Numbered from the stretch's first letter, positions 18,513-27,204 are shown. The stretch: DNA of 39,407 nucleotides from Chitinophagaceae bacterium (GCA_019247775.1 JAFBAN010000019.1:1-39407), one strand, 5' to 3'. The notes: generated from the sequence alone by a model not told the origin. Numbers and translations: made by a program.

Positions 18513-19214
18513 ATGTCTACTCCTTTTTTCTTCGAGTCTGCGTTAGATAGTACCTCGTCGCATTTCACCCTCAGCGAAGAAACCAGCAAACACTGCATCC
18601 AGGTACTGCGCATGAAAATGGGCGAAGAGCTGCAACTCACAGATGGCAAGGGCCTGCTTTGCACAGCTACCATCGCCAGCGAAGACAAAAAAAAGACTGT
18701 TGTCACAATTACTAAATCAGAACTGAGACCGGTACCCGTTAAACGCATCAGCATTGCCATCTCACTTTTAAAAAATGCCAGTCGCTTCGAATGGTTCCTG
18801 GAAAAGGCGACGGAGATCGGTGTGACGGATATCCAGCCATTGATCTGCAAACGCACCGAGCATGGCAAGTTCAAAGCGGAACGCATGCATGGGATTCTCG
18901 TTGCCGCGATGTTGCAGAGCCAGCAGGTATGGCTGCCGGTATTGCATGAGCCGGTGAAGTTCGAAAAATATATTCCTTTATCGGCATGGTCACAAAAACT
19001 CATTGCACATTGTGAGGAGGAGAAAAAACAGCTGCTTCATGAGGTTTCTTCTATTACCGATACCCAGATCCTGATCGGACCCGAGGGGGATTTTTCGCCG
19101 GATGAAATTAAGTTAGCGTTAGATAATGGCTATTTGCCAGTAAGCCTGGGTGATACGAGGTTGCGGGCGGAGACCGCCGGTATGGTGGCGGCTGTGCTTT
19201 TGGTAAACCGCTAA
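18513..19214 (+). CDS. rsmE: 16S rRNA (uracil1498-N3)-methyltransferase
   Basis: A 233-residue SPOUT-family enzyme that methylates U1498 of 16S rRNA using S-adenosylmethionine. An N-terminal PUA-like domain (about 1-70, HCIQVLRMKMGEELQLTDG) precedes the knotted methyltransferase domain. The diagnostic blocks are LEKATEIGV, CKRTEH, IGPEGDFSPDEI and SLGDTRLRAETA. Size is normal. It follows the small lipoprotein closely and is followed by a REP-like array rather than a simple terminator. Confidence 0.94.
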   Translation: MSTPFFFESALDSTSSHFTLSEETSKHCIQVLRMKMGEELQLTDGKGLLCTATIASEDKKKTVVTITKSELRPVPVKRISIAISLLKNASRFEWFLEKATEIGVTDIQPLICKRTEHGKFKAERMHGILVAAMLQSQQVWLPVLHEPVKFEKYIPLSAWSQKLIAHCEEEKKQLLHEVSSITDTQILIGPEGDFSPDEIKLALDNGYLPVSLGDTRLRAETAGMVAAVLLVNR

Positions 19215-19215
19215 A

Positions 19216-19480
19216 TCAGGGCTAAAGCCCTTGTATCTCTACATTATTATCCCCGACCTGAAGGCCGGGGCAACAGTAGGATGCTGGATCGAACCGTCTT
19301 CCGGTTAGGAACTGATGATCTCTCGTCAGGGCTAAAGCCCATCATTTATTTTTATGGATGCATCCCCAGCCTAAAGGCTTGGGTTAGGGAAAGAGCAAAT
19401 CATTGATCATATTTTGTTTGTAGCCCCAGCCTAAAGGCTGGGGTTCAGGGTCGATCTCTTTTCCCGGGCTTTAGCCCTGA
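19216..19480. repeat. REP-like hairpin array
   Basis: This fills the 310-bp gap between rsmE and the next gene. The 'head' hairpin gggctaaagccc occurs at 19219 and 19329 and inverted (gggctttagccc) near 19466. The 'tail' hairpin ccccagcctaaaggctgggg occurs at 19424, as a slightly altered copy at 19364, and as ccccgacctgaaggccgggg at 19251. Heads and tails alternate as in BIME-type elements. Both hairpins also form the element at 10724-10813. No transposase is present in the window. Confidence 0.9.
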
Positions 19481-19512
19481 CCCAGTGTGCTACACCGGAT
19501 GAGACATTTTCT

Positions 19513-19520
19513 TACATTCG
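19513..19520 (+). promoter_or_regulatory. -7-like box, 4 bases before ATG
   Basis: TACATTCG (one mismatch to TAnnTTTG) is followed by ttcc and then the ATG at 19525. This predicts a leaderless transcript for the GNAT-like gene. Confidence 0.5.
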
Positions 19521-19524
19521 TTCC

Positions 19525-20697
19525 ATGCAAGTGATAGAAGTTACCACGCCGGAAGAAGCAAAAGATTTTCTCGAAGTAAATGCGCTGATGAATGCCGGCA
19601 ATCCCAATTATATCCGTCCGCTTGACAATGAAGTGAACGCGGTATTCGATCCCGCCAAAAATAAACTGATGAAGTATGGCAGCATCAAACGCTGGCTGGC
19701 TACCGATGATGGAGGAACGCCTATCGGCCGTATCGCTGCTTTTACCAATTCAAAATACATCAATAAAGGAACCGAATTCGCAACCGGCGGCGTCGGGTTT
19801 TTCGATTCGATCGATGACCAGGCTGTTGCCAATGTGCTGTTCGATACCGCAAAAGCATGGCTGCAGGAAAAAGGTATGGAAGCCATGGACGGCCCGATCA
19901 ATTTCGGCGACCGCGATAAATGGTGGGGGCTGATGGTAGAGGGGTTTAATGATGAGCCGATGTATGGCATGTCGTTCAACCCGGACTATTATGAAAAATT
20001 ATTTACGGGTTACGGCTTTGAGAATTACTACAATCAGTACTATTACAACATGGCGGTGGATGCTCCCTTGCCACCGCGCTTCGCCGAGCGGCATGCGAAA
20101 TTCAAAGGCAAAGCCGGTTATGAAGCCAGGCATGTGACGATGGATAAGCTGGAGAAATATGCAAAGGATTTTGCGACGGTTTACAATGCCGCCTGGGCGC
20201 AGCATGGGGAAGGCAAGGAGATCAGCCATGAGCAGGTGATCAAGTTATTCAACAGCATGAAAGCGATCATGGACCCAAGGCTTATCTGGTTCGCTTATTA
20301 CAAAGAAGATCCGATCGCCATGTTCATCAATATCCCCGACCTGAACCAGTATTTCAAACATTTCAACGGAAAATTCGGACTGCTGCAAAAGCTGCGGGTA
20401 TGGTGGATGAAAAAAAGAGGCACGAACAAACGACTCACCGGGCTCGCATTCGGAGTGGTGCCCAAATACCAGGCTTTGGGTATCGACAGCTTCATGATCT
20501 ACGAATGCGGGCTGCTGGTGCAGGGCAAAGGCTGGTACGACCAATACGAAATGGGCTGGGCCGGCGACTGGAACCCGAAAATGATCAATATCTACAAAAG
20601 TCTCGGCGCTACACAAAGCCGGCGGATGGTTACTTTCCGCTATTTATTTGATCGTTCCCGGCCATTTGAGCGGCATCCCGAAATGGATTATAAATAG
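19525..20697 (+). CDS. GNAT-fold protein, YghO-like
   Basis: A 390-residue cytoplasmic protein common in Bacteroidota and usually annotated as an acyl-CoA N-acyltransferase-like protein. The N-terminal half contains GRIAAFTNSKYINKG and GGVGFFDSIDDQ, which fit the beta4-beta5 core of a GNAT fold. A duplicated acyltransferase-like half follows, with GVVPKYQALGIDSFMIYECG near residues 312-331 and the closing WNPKMINIYKSLGA, a typical GNAT C-terminal pattern. Many aromatic residues sit at 155-180 (YYNQYYYNM). The substrate is unknown. It stands alone between two repeat elements and has its own predicted promoter. Confidence 0.7.
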   Translation: MQVIEVTTPEEAKDFLEVNALMNAGNPNYIRPLDNEVNAVFDPAKNKLMKYGSIKRWLATDDGGTPIGRIAAFTNSKYINKGTEFATGGVGFFDSIDDQAVANVLFDTAKAWLQEKGMEAMDGPINFGDRDKWWGLMVEGFNDEPMYGMSFNPDYYEKLFTGYGFENYYNQYYYNMAVDAPLPPRFAERHAKFKGKAGYEARHVTMDKLEKYAKDFATVYNAAWAQHGEGKEISHEQVIKLFNSMKAIMDPRLIWFAYYKEDPIAMFINIPDLNQYFKHFNGKFGLLQKLRVWWMKKRGTNKRLTGLAFGVVPKYQALGIDSFMIYECGLLVQGKGWYDQYEMGWAGDWNPKMINIYKSLGATQSRRMVTFRYLFDRSRPFERHPEMDYK

Positions 20698-20780
20698 CTC
20701 TCTGCGTTATCTCTGCCCCTCCTGTTCTCTGCGGTGAAAATTAACCGCAGAGAACAGGAGTAACATGAGTTTACGCAGAG
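20698..20780. repeat. Stem element H2 (ctctgcg family)
   Basis: The left arm ctctgcgNNNNctctgc...ctctgcggtgaaaa and the right arm from 20744 (accgcagagaacagg ... acgcagag) pair imperfectly over about 37 bp. It is closely related to H1 at 12576-12680: both contain ctcctgttctctgcggtgaaa. It begins at the stop codon of the GNAT-like gene and lies about 75 bp before the dnaX promoter region. Confidence 0.85.
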
Positions 20781-20870
20781 TCAGCGCCCGAAATTTCAGG
20801 AACGCTGTGCATAAAATAACCCGGTTTCCCCGTCCCGATCCCCGAAACCTTCCTATTTTGCACCACTGCT

Positions 20871-22685
20871 ATGGATAAGTTCATCGTCTCCGCGCGTAAG
20901 TACAGGCCGCAGAATTTCAATACGGTGGTGGGTCAGTCGCATATCACCACAACGCTCAAAAATGCTATCCGCAACAACCAGCTGGCGCATGCTTTCCTGT
21001 TTTGCGGGCCAAGGGGCGTAGGAAAGACAACCTGCGCGCGCATCCTGGCCAAAACGATCAACTGTACCAATCCCACCCCGGATGGAGAGGCCTGCAATAC
21101 CTGCAACAGCTGCGTTTCCTTCGATGCGGGCACTTCGCTGAATATCCATGAGCTGGATGCGGCCAGTAACAATTCGGTGGATGATATCCGCACGCTTGTT
21201 GAGCAGGTGCGCTTTGCTCCACAGGCCGGAAAATACAAAGTATATATCGTGGATGAGGTGCACATGCTTAGCACCAGCGCTTTCAATGCATTCCTGAAAA
21301 CGCTGGAGGAGCCGCCTTCCTATGCCATATTCATCCTGGCTACCACGGAAAAACATAAGATACTTCCTACCATTCTCAGCCGCTGCCAGATCTTCGATTT
21401 CAAGCGCATCACCAACAATGATACGGTAGCGCATCTGCAGGAGATCGCTGACAAGGAACAGATCAAAACGGAAAAAGCGGCTTTGCAGGTGATCGCGCAG
21501 AAAAGCGAAGGCTGTATGCGGGATTCGCTGAGTATCCTGGATAAGATCGTGAGCTTTACCAACGGCACCGTTACCTACCAGAACACACTCGAGCACCTGA
21601 ACATACTCGACGAGGATTATTATTTTAAAATGCTGGATGCAATGCAGCAGCAGGATATGGCGGCCGCCATGTTGTTGTATGATGAGATCAACCGCAAAGG
21701 TTTTGAAGGCGATCTTGTGTTGAATGGTTTCGCCGAGTTTATCAGGAACCTGCTCGTTTGCAAGGATCCCAAATCCGCGGCCCTGCTCGAAGCCGTAGAG
21801 GGTATGCATGATAAATACACAGCCACCGCCGCCAATACCAGTCTCTCTTACCTGCTGAGCGCACTCAATATCCTTAATGAGGCGGAGATCAATTACAAAA
21901 TGGCCCGCAACAAAAGACTGCATGTTGAGCTTACGCTCATCAAACTCAATTTTCTGCAGCAGGCGGTGGACCTCGCCGCAACCAATAGCGGTATCGTCAA
22001 AAAAAAACGACTTGAAGGGCCGGCAATATTCCGCACCAAAGAGGTACAGTCCATCCAGGTAAAGCCTGCCGCCGCAACGCTGCCGGAAGCTAAATTATAC
22101 ATCGAGCAAAAAAACGATCCTCATCCAGCCGGCAAACCTGCTGCAAGGGTTGCGGAACCCGCCACTGCAACCGCATCCGTTCCCACAGCAGTAAGGACTG
22201 CCGCCCGTGCATCTGTCAATGGCAACGGCACGAAAAAAAGCCTGCTGGATACCCTGCGTGAGAAAGCCGGCGATAGGTATTCGATCCAGGAAGTGAAAGA
22301 GGCAGAGCTGCTGACTATGGATAAACTTACCCGTTGCTGGGATAACTATACCCTGGAGCTGGAAAAACAATCCAAGCATTCTTCGGTAGGCACTTTCCGC
22401 AGCGCCCGGCTGGCCATCGAATCGGATATCCGCTTTATCGTTACCGTTTCGGCCATCACTTCCCAGAAATTTGTGGAACAGGAACGCATGATGCTGCTCG
22501 ATCATCTCTACCAGGAATTCAATAACCGCGCTATCGGTTTCGATGTGCTGGTGCAGGCAGGAGAAAAAGAAGATATTCCCCTCCATATGCGCCTTAACAG
22601 CAAGGACAAATTTGAGCATATTGCCGGGCAATACCCTCTCCTGAAAGAGCTGAAAGAAAGACTGAAACTTGAAATAGATTATTAG
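20871..22685 (+). CDS. dnaX: DNA polymerase III subunits gamma and tau
   Basis: A 604-residue clamp-loader ATPase. The AAA+ domain has Walker A GPRGVGKT (46-53), a zinc module with C65, C75, C78 and C81, Walker B VDEVHM (127-132), the sensor region ATTEKHKI and the arginine finger LSRCQ. Domains II-III follow to about 370. A Pro/Ala-rich linker (about 400-460) leads to a C-terminal helical domain, the tau-type tail. I see no obvious slippery frameshift site for making gamma, although A-runs at 22000 and 22110 are candidates. A near-consensus TATTTTG lies 10 bases upstream of the ATG. Confidence 0.95.
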   Translation: MDKFIVSARKYRPQNFNTVVGQSHITTTLKNAIRNNQLAHAFLFCGPRGVGKTTCARILAKTINCTNPTPDGEACNTCNSCVSFDAGTSLNIHELDAASNNSVDDIRTLVEQVRFAPQAGKYKVYIVDEVHMLSTSAFNAFLKTLEEPPSYAIFILATTEKHKILPTILSRCQIFDFKRITNNDTVAHLQEIADKEQIKTEKAALQVIAQKSEGCMRDSLSILDKIVSFTNGTVTYQNTLEHLNILDEDYYFKMLDAMQQQDMAAAMLLYDEINRKGFEGDLVLNGFAEFIRNLLVCKDPKSAALLEAVEGMHDKYTATAANTSLSYLLSALNILNEAEINYKMARNKRLHVELTLIKLNFLQQAVDLAATNSGIVKKKRLEGPAIFRTKEVQSIQVKPAAATLPEAKLYIEQKNDPHPAGKPAARVAEPATATASVPTAVRTAARASVNGNGTKKSLLDTLREKAGDRYSIQEVKEAELLTMDKLTRCWDNYTLELEKQSKHSSVGTFRSARLAIESDIRFIVTVSAITSQKFVEQERMMLLDHLYQEFNNRAIGFDVLVQAGEKEDIPLHMRLNSKDKFEHIAGQYPLLKELKERLKLEIDY

Positions 22686-22724
22686 GATCGGAGATCTCCA
22701 TCGATCCGCATCGGTCCCATAGCC

Positions 22725-23168
22725 ATGTCTCAATCAACATTCAAATACTCCAATGGGGAAGTTACCGTTGTATGGAAACCAGGTGTCTGTATCCATAGCA
22801 AGATCTGCTGGACGAAATTGCTGCCGGTATTCAATCCCACCAAACGACCCTGGGTAAATATGAGCGGGGCGGATACGCAAACGATCATCGAACAGGTTCG
22901 CCAATGCCCGAGCGGGGCTTTGAGTTATTTCATGAATGAAGAGGCTGCCGCAGACCGGCGCGAAGGGGTTAGCGGTGAAAGGGCAGAAATCATGAATATC
23001 GAGGTTCAGCCTGATGGACCGATACTCATCACAACAGCCTGCCATATCAAACACAGCAACGGCGAAGAAGAAACACGCACAGGCAGAACTTCCTTATGCC
23101 GCTGCGGCGCATCGGCGAATAAGCCTTACTGCGACAGCAGTCATATCAGGATCAATTTCAAAGGCTGA
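22725..23168 (+). CDS. Fer4_19-type ferredoxin / CDGSH iron-sulfur protein
   Basis: A 147-residue two-domain protein. Residues about 5-70 match the divergent 4Fe-4S mono-cluster family (Fer4_19), with C22, C28 and C61 in CPSGAL. Residues about 95-147 form a CDGSH-type 2Fe-2S zinc finger with C125, C127, C136 and H140. The hallmark CDGSH reads CDSSH here (Gly to Ser), with the four ligands conserved. A redox or iron-sulfur transfer role is likely from family knowledge; the partner is unknown. It is 39 bp downstream of dnaX and convergent with the SUI1-family gene. Confidence 0.85.
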   Translation: MSQSTFKYSNGEVTVVWKPGVCIHSKICWTKLLPVFNPTKRPWVNMSGADTQTIIEQVRQCPSGALSYFMNEEAAADRREGVSGERAEIMNIEVQPDGPILITTACHIKHSNGEEETRTGRTSLCRCGASANKPYCDSSHIRINFKG

Positions 23169-23242
23169 CCCTGAAAATTCCGTTGTTGTTTTTTGATGCC
23201 GGGAATATGGAGCCTGGGAAAAACCATCGGCGAATACTGATC

Positions 23243-23587
23243 CTATATTTTTTTTGTGCGTTCGAAACCGTTCTTGAGCAGCCATTGCAGGATCTTATCC
23301 CGCTGATCGCCCTGCACCAGGGCTTCGCCATCTTTTACACTGCCACCGGTACCGCAAAAATTTTTTAGTTTTTTTCCAAGCTCTTCCAGGTCGGGAACTG
23401 TTCCGATAAAGCCGCTTACGAGCGTTACCGCCTTACCGGCTCTTTGTTTTGTATCGAGCCGCACACGTAACTGCTGTTTGGCAGGCGGCAGGGTTTCTGC
23501 CTGCTCCTGTTCTTCGGGTTCGAAGCGAAAATCGGGGTCGGTGCTGAATACGAATCCGCGGTTATCGGGTTTGTTTTTCTTGCTCAT
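23243..23587 (-). CDS. SUI1/eIF1-family translation factor (YciH-like)
   Basis: A 114-residue protein. An acidic, disordered N-terminal third (to about residue 38) precedes a SUI1 domain (about 40-112) with LRVRLDTKQRAGKAVTLVSGF, LKNFCGTGGSVKDG and the closing GDQRDKILQWLLKNGF. Bacterial SUI1 proteins are thought to affect start-codon selection by analogy with eIF1. It lies 9 bp downstream of nadC and is likely co-transcribed with it. Confidence 0.9.
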   Translation of the reverse strand: MSKKNKPDNRGFVFSTDPDFRFEPEEQEQAETLPPAKQQLRVRLDTKQRAGKAVTLVSGFIGTVPDLEELGKKLKNFCGTGGSVKDGEALVQGDQRDKILQWLLKNGFERTKKI

Positions 23588-23596
23588 GGATCAGGT

Positions 23597-24457
23597 TTAC
23601 AGTAACACAGCTTTAAGACTGAGATCGAGACTCTGGGCCTGGTGGATCAATCCGCCCACGCTTACATAGTCGACACCCGTAGCAGCATATGATTCGATCG
23701 TTTCCAGGTTGATGCCGCCGCTGGCTTCGGTCTCGAAATCACTTTTGATCAGCAGCAGCGCTTCTTTGATCATGGCAGGCGAAAAATTATCGAGCATGAT
23801 GCGGAACACTTTTCCCTGCCCAACTTCGCAGACCTTACGTACATCTTCGATGGATCGGGTCTCCACTTCTATTTTCAGCGGCTGCTTCAGTTGCTGTGTA
23901 TATTGATAGGCTTTGTTGATCGCAGGCTCCAGCCCGCCGCAGTAGTCGATATGGTTATCTTTCAGCATGATCATATCGTACAGCCCGAAACGATGATTGA
24001 CACCGCCGCCGATCCGCACTGCTTCTTTCTCCAGGAGCCTAAAATTGGGTGTGGTCTTGCGCGTGTCCAGCAGTTTTGTGTGGTAGCCCCGCAATTTTTC
24101 GGTATAGCGCCTGGTGAGCGTGGCAATACCGCTCATGCGCTGAATACAGTTCAGCACCAGTCTTTCGCAGGTTAAGATCGTATGGACCGATGCGGTTACT
24201 TCAAAAGCATGCTGCCCGGGCATCATCGGATCGCCATCGGCTTTGAAAGCCAGGAATACGGCGCCGGGATCTTTGTAAAGAAAGATTTTTTCTGCAACGG
24301 CAACTCCTGCCAGCACGCCTGCCTGCTTAACCTTTAACACAGCTTTACCTTGCTGCTGCGGGGGAATAACACTTAGCGTGGAGTGATCGCCATCCCCCAC
24401 ATCCTCCGCGAGGGCTTCCTTAACCAGGTGTTCCAGTTGTTCATCGAAGGAGCTCAT
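23597..24457 (-). CDS. nadC: Nicotinate-nucleotide pyrophosphorylase (carboxylating)
   Basis: A 286-residue quinolinate phosphoribosyltransferase that converts quinolinate and PRPP to nicotinate mononucleotide in NAD synthesis. Conserved blocks include EDVGDGDHST, ERLVLNCIQRMSGIAT, LLDTRKTTPNFR, GGGVNHRFGLYDMIMLKDNH and the C-terminal SGGINLETIESYA (written ASGGIN). The TAGTTTTG box lies exactly 4 bases upstream of the ATG, predicting a leaderless message. nadA and nadB are not in the window. The SUI1-family gene follows after 9 bp. Confidence 0.95.
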   Translation of the reverse strand: MSSFDEQLEHLVKEALAEDVGDGDHSTLSVIPPQQQGKAVLKVKQAGVLAGVAVAEKIFLYKDPGAVFLAFKADGDPMMPGQHAFEVTASVHTILTCERLVLNCIQRMSGIATLTRRYTEKLRGYHTKLLDTRKTTPNFRLLEKEAVRIGGGVNHRFGLYDMIMLKDNHIDYCGGLEPAINKAYQYTQQLKQPLKIEVETRSIEDVRKVCEVGQGKVFRIMLDNFSPAMIKEALLLIKSDFETEASGGINLETIESYAATGVDYVSVGGLIHQAQSLDLSLKAVLL

Positions 24458-24461
24458 GCTG

Positions 24462-24469
24462 CAAAACTA
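24462..24469 (-). promoter_or_regulatory. -7 box of nadC, 4 bases before ATG
   Basis: TAGTTTTG on the minus strand matches TAnnTTTG exactly and is followed by cagc and the ATG at 24457. The upstream promoter region overlaps the terminator hairpin at 24478-24508. Confidence 0.6.
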
Positions 24470-24477
24470 GGCTTTAA

Positions 24478-24508
24478 CAAAAAGACCCCGGTATCCGGGG
24501 CCTTTTTG
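24478..24508. terminator. Terminator after the DUF4783 gene
   Basis: The stem caaaaag-N-ccccgg pairs with ccgggg-N-ctttttg around a tat loop. It is followed on the minus strand by a T-run within the stem. It closes the DUF4783 transcript just before the nadC promoter. Confidence 0.85.
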
Positions 24509-24525
24509 CTTCATTTATTTTCAGG

Positions 24526-24906
24526 TCAGCTGATCCTGATCGAGATGATCTTGTGCGCACCATCCTTGACTTTTAACAAAACGGTAATGCCATAACTTCT
24601 GGCGTTACCCACGAGTTTACCGGTCATGTACATGGTATTGCCGAGCTCGCGGTCGGATGCTTTTTCAAATCCCTTAACACCATTCTCGTCGAAAAATGCT
24701 TTCAGGGTAATACCAGCCTGGTTACGGCCCATGTTCTTCACTTCGGCCTTATCCAGGAGTTTGAGGTCTACGAACTCGTCGAAATAGCCTGATACAGAAG
24801 CGGCGCTGCCGCTTTTAAGTGCAGCTACGATGGCGTCGGTGTCTGCCTGTGTGGTGAAAGACATGAAACCGAGCGCCATTCCTATCAGCAGAAATATCTT
24901 TTTCAT
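24526..24906 (-). CDS. DUF4783 family secreted protein
   Basis: A 126-residue protein with a signal peptide (residues 1 to about 21, KKIFLLIGMALGFMSFTTQA). The mature part, with ALKSGSAASVSGYFDEFVDLKL and a C-terminal ITVLLKVKDGAHKIISIRIS, matches the Bacteroidota family DUF4783, which has an NTF2-like cone fold. Function is unknown. It is a single gene with its own terminator, divergent from gpmI. Confidence 0.85.
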   Translation of the reverse strand: MKKIFLLIGMALGFMSFTTQADTDAIVAALKSGSAASVSGYFDEFVDLKLLDKAEVKNMGRNQAGITLKAFFDENGVKGFEKASDRELGNTMYMTGKLVGNARSYGITVLLKVKDGAHKIISIRIS

Positions 24907-25007
24907 AATGTTTATTCTGCCCCTGCAAATGCTAAAAACATGCCAGTTTTGGTTGCGGCCAGCAGCTATTGTTAAAGTTAACGGGTATTAGGCAAAGTTA
25001 AATGCAG

Positions 25008-25015
25008 TAATTTTA
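25008..25015 (+). promoter_or_regulatory. -7-like box of gpmI, 4 bases before ATG
   Basis: TAATTTTA differs from TAnnTTTG in the last base. It is followed by gcct and the ATG at 25020, the same spacing as at nadC and engB. Confidence 0.45.
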
Positions 25016-25019
25016 GCCT

Positions 25020-26540
25020 ATGAGCAAAAAAGTAATTCTGGTGATCATGGATGGCTGGGGCCTGGGAAAAGTTAAATCCTCAGATGCAATCCAGCAGGCC
25101 AACACGCCTTTTGTAAGTTCCCTGTACCAGAAATATCCCAATACCACCCTTGTTACCTGCGGCGAACAGGTGGGTCTGCCCGCAGGCCAGATGGGCAACA
25201 GCGAAGTAGGCCATCTCAACCTGGGCGCCGGCCGTATCGTATACCAGGAACTGGAACGGATCAATGTGGCAGTGCGTACCGGCGAGCTGGCGAAAAACGA
25301 ACAGTTGCTGCGTGCGATCCATTATGCCCGGGACAATAAAAAGCCCCTGCACCTGATCGGGCTGGTAAGCGATGGCGGGGTTCATTCGCATATCAATCAC
25401 CTGGAAGCGCTTTGCGATATCTGCAAAAATGAAGGATTGAACCAGGTGTTCATCCATGCTTTCACCGATGGTCGTGATACCGATCCGAAAAGCGGTCTTG
25501 GTTTCATGAAACAGTTGCAGGATCATCTCAGCACATCAACCGGTAAGATCGCAACGGTGAGCGGGCGTTACTATGCAATGGACCGCGATAAAAGATGGGA
25601 GCGTGTTGAATTAGCTTACGACTGCCTCGTGAAAGCCGAAGGACCTACAGCGCCAGATGCTGTTGCTGCCGTTCAGCACTCTTATGCGGCAGAGGTAACA
25701 GACGAGTTCATCAAGCCCACGGTTATTGTTGACAGAGCGGGACAGCCGGTGGCGACGATAAAAGACGGGGACGCCGTTATCTGTTTCAATTTCCGCACCG
25801 ACCGCTGCCGGGAGATCACCGAAGTGCTGACCCAGCAGGATCATCCCGAGAACGGCATGCACAAGCTTAACCTGGACTATACCACCATGACGCTTTACGA
25901 TCATAAGTTCCAGAATGTGCATGTGATCTTCGAGAACGATAACCTGATGAATACCCTTGGCGAAGTGCTGGCTGCCAATGGCAAAAAACAGATCCGCATT
26001 GCGGAAACGGAAAAATATCCTCATGTGACATTTTTCTTCAGCGGAGGCCGTGAGGAACCTTTCGCCGGCGAATCGAGGATCATGGTACCATCACCCAAAG
26101 TGGCTACTTATGATCTGAAGCCCGAAATGAGCGCTGTAGAGATCACCGATAAACTGGTGCCGGAAATAGAGAACGAAACTGCGGATTTTATCTGCCTCAA
26201 TTATGCCAATACCGATATGGTAGGACATACCGGCGTTTTCAGCGCGGCCGTGAAAGCGGCAGAGACCGTTGATAAATGTGTGGATCGGGTAGTGACTGCA
26301 GCGCTGGCCCATGGTTATACCGTATTCCTGACGGCCGACCATGGCAATGCGGACTATATGATCAATGAGGACGGTACGCCGAATACGGCACATACCCTGA
26401 ACCTGGTCCCGTTTTTTATTATCGACAAGGATTGGAAAGGCGCTGTGAAGAATGGAAAACTAGGCGATCTGGCGCCCACGATACTGACAGTGATGGGATT
26501 GCCGGTTCCGAAAGAAATGACAGGAAATATTTTAATCTAA
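25020..26540 (+). CDS. gpmI: 2,3-bisphosphoglycerate-independent phosphoglycerate mutase
   Basis: A 506-residue alkaline-phosphatase-superfamily enzyme interconverting 3- and 2-phosphoglycerate in glycolysis with two Mn ions. D11 in IMDGWG and the phosphorylated Ser61 in GQMGNSEVGH are present, as are HSHINHL, FTDGRDTDP, RYYAMDRDKRWER, FNFRTDR, CLNYANTDMVGHTG and LTADHGNAD. Length and motif order are normal. The haem-binding protein gene follows after 16 bp. Confidence 0.97.
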   Translation: MSKKVILVIMDGWGLGKVKSSDAIQQANTPFVSSLYQKYPNTTLVTCGEQVGLPAGQMGNSEVGHLNLGAGRIVYQELERINVAVRTGELAKNEQLLRAIHYARDNKKPLHLIGLVSDGGVHSHINHLEALCDICKNEGLNQVFIHAFTDGRDTDPKSGLGFMKQLQDHLSTSTGKIATVSGRYYAMDRDKRWERVELAYDCLVKAEGPTAPDAVAAVQHSYAAEVTDEFIKPTVIVDRAGQPVATIKDGDAVICFNFRTDRCREITEVLTQQDHPENGMHKLNLDYTTMTLYDHKFQNVHVIFENDNLMNTLGEVLAANGKKQIRIAETEKYPHVTFFFSGGREEPFAGESRIMVPSPKVATYDLKPEMSAVEITDKLVPEIENETADFICLNYANTDMVGHTGVFSAAVKAAETVDKCVDRVVTAALAHGYTVFLTADHGNADYMINEDGTPNTAHTLNLVPFFIIDKDWKGAVKNGKLGDLAPTILTVMGLPVPKEMTGNILI

Positions 26541-26556
26541 AACAAAATAGCCCCTC

Positions 26557-27063
26557 ATGAAAGTATTTAAAAGGATCCTGCTGGTTTTATTGATCATATT
26601 CGTGATCGCCCAGGTGTTCAGGTCGCCCAAAAATCTTTCGGGTGATACAACCCACGATATTTCCAAAGCCTATGCGGTGCCGGCCGATGTAAACGCTATT
26701 CTGACCAAGGCCTGTTACGATTGCCATAGCAATAAAACGCGGTATCCATGGTATGCCGAGGTACAACCTGTAAGCTGGTGGCTGCACGGGCATGTGGAAG
26801 ACGGCAAAAAAGATCTGAATTTTAATGAATTCACAACCTACCGCATCGCCAAACAATTCCGTCGCCTTGAGCAGTGCGAAGAACTGGTAAAAAAAGGCGC
26901 CATGCCTTTGAGCTCCTACACACTGATCCACACGGATGCCAAACTGAGCGACGCGGAAAAGAATACATTTTTTAATTGGTGTGAGACTGTCCGCGATTCG
27001 ATAAGGGCGAAATATCCGGCGGATAGCCTGATCATGAAAAGGCCGCCGGCGCCGAAGGCTTAG
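26557..27063 (+). CDS. Haem-binding domain protein (Haem_bd), c-type
   Basis: A 168-residue protein with an N-terminal signal anchor (residues about 5-21) and one c-type haem motif, CYDCH (C53, C56, H57), followed by SNKTRYPWYAEVQPVSWWLHGHVEDG, the signature of the Haem_bd family common in Bacteroidota. A Met or His further on (H78) may be the distal ligand. It probably acts in the periplasm in electron transfer; its partner is unknown. It lies directly after gpmI. Confidence 0.9.
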   Translation: MKVFKRILLVLLIIFVIAQVFRSPKNLSGDTTHDISKAYAVPADVNAILTKACYDCHSNKTRYPWYAEVQPVSWWLHGHVEDGKKDLNFNEFTTYRIAKQFRRLEQCEELVKKGAMPLSSYTLIHTDAKLSDAEKNTFFNWCETVRDSIRAKYPADSLIMKRPPAPKA

Positions 27064-27100
27064 GCATTTTTAATCGCTTCTTTAATAACTCATCCCCCGG

Positions 27101-27124
27101 CCCCTTCTCTTGGAAGAGAAGGGG
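27101..27124. terminator. Hairpin after the haem-binding protein gene
   Basis: The perfect 10-bp stem ccccttctct / agagaagggg with a tgga loop is followed by aggttttcc. The T-run is short, so termination is plausible but not certain. Confidence 0.55.
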
Positions 27125-27142
27125 AGGTTTTCCTGTTCATTA

Positions 27143-27184
27143 CTCCAGACTCCAAACTCCAGACTCCAAACTCCAGACTCCAGA
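27143..27184. repeat. Heptad element D (six tandem 7-mers)
   Basis: Six direct copies of ctccaRa (four ctccaga, two ctccaaa) lie in perfect 7-bp register. Unlike the other heptad elements it has no inverted arm. It ends 8 bp before the engB -7 box, so the promoter's -33 region lies inside it. Confidence 0.9.
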
Positions 27185-27192
27185 CTTACTTC

Positions 27193-27200
27193 TATCTTTG
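27193..27200 (+). promoter_or_regulatory. -7 box of engB, 4 bases before ATG
   Basis: TATCTTTG is an exact TAnnTTTG match. It is followed by ttca and the ATG at 27205. Confidence 0.65.
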
Positions 27201-27204
27201 TTCA

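Noticed and set aside
20853..21923. 356-codon open frame opposite dnaX
   Set aside because: Antisense to the AAA+ domain of DnaX, with no recognised domain.
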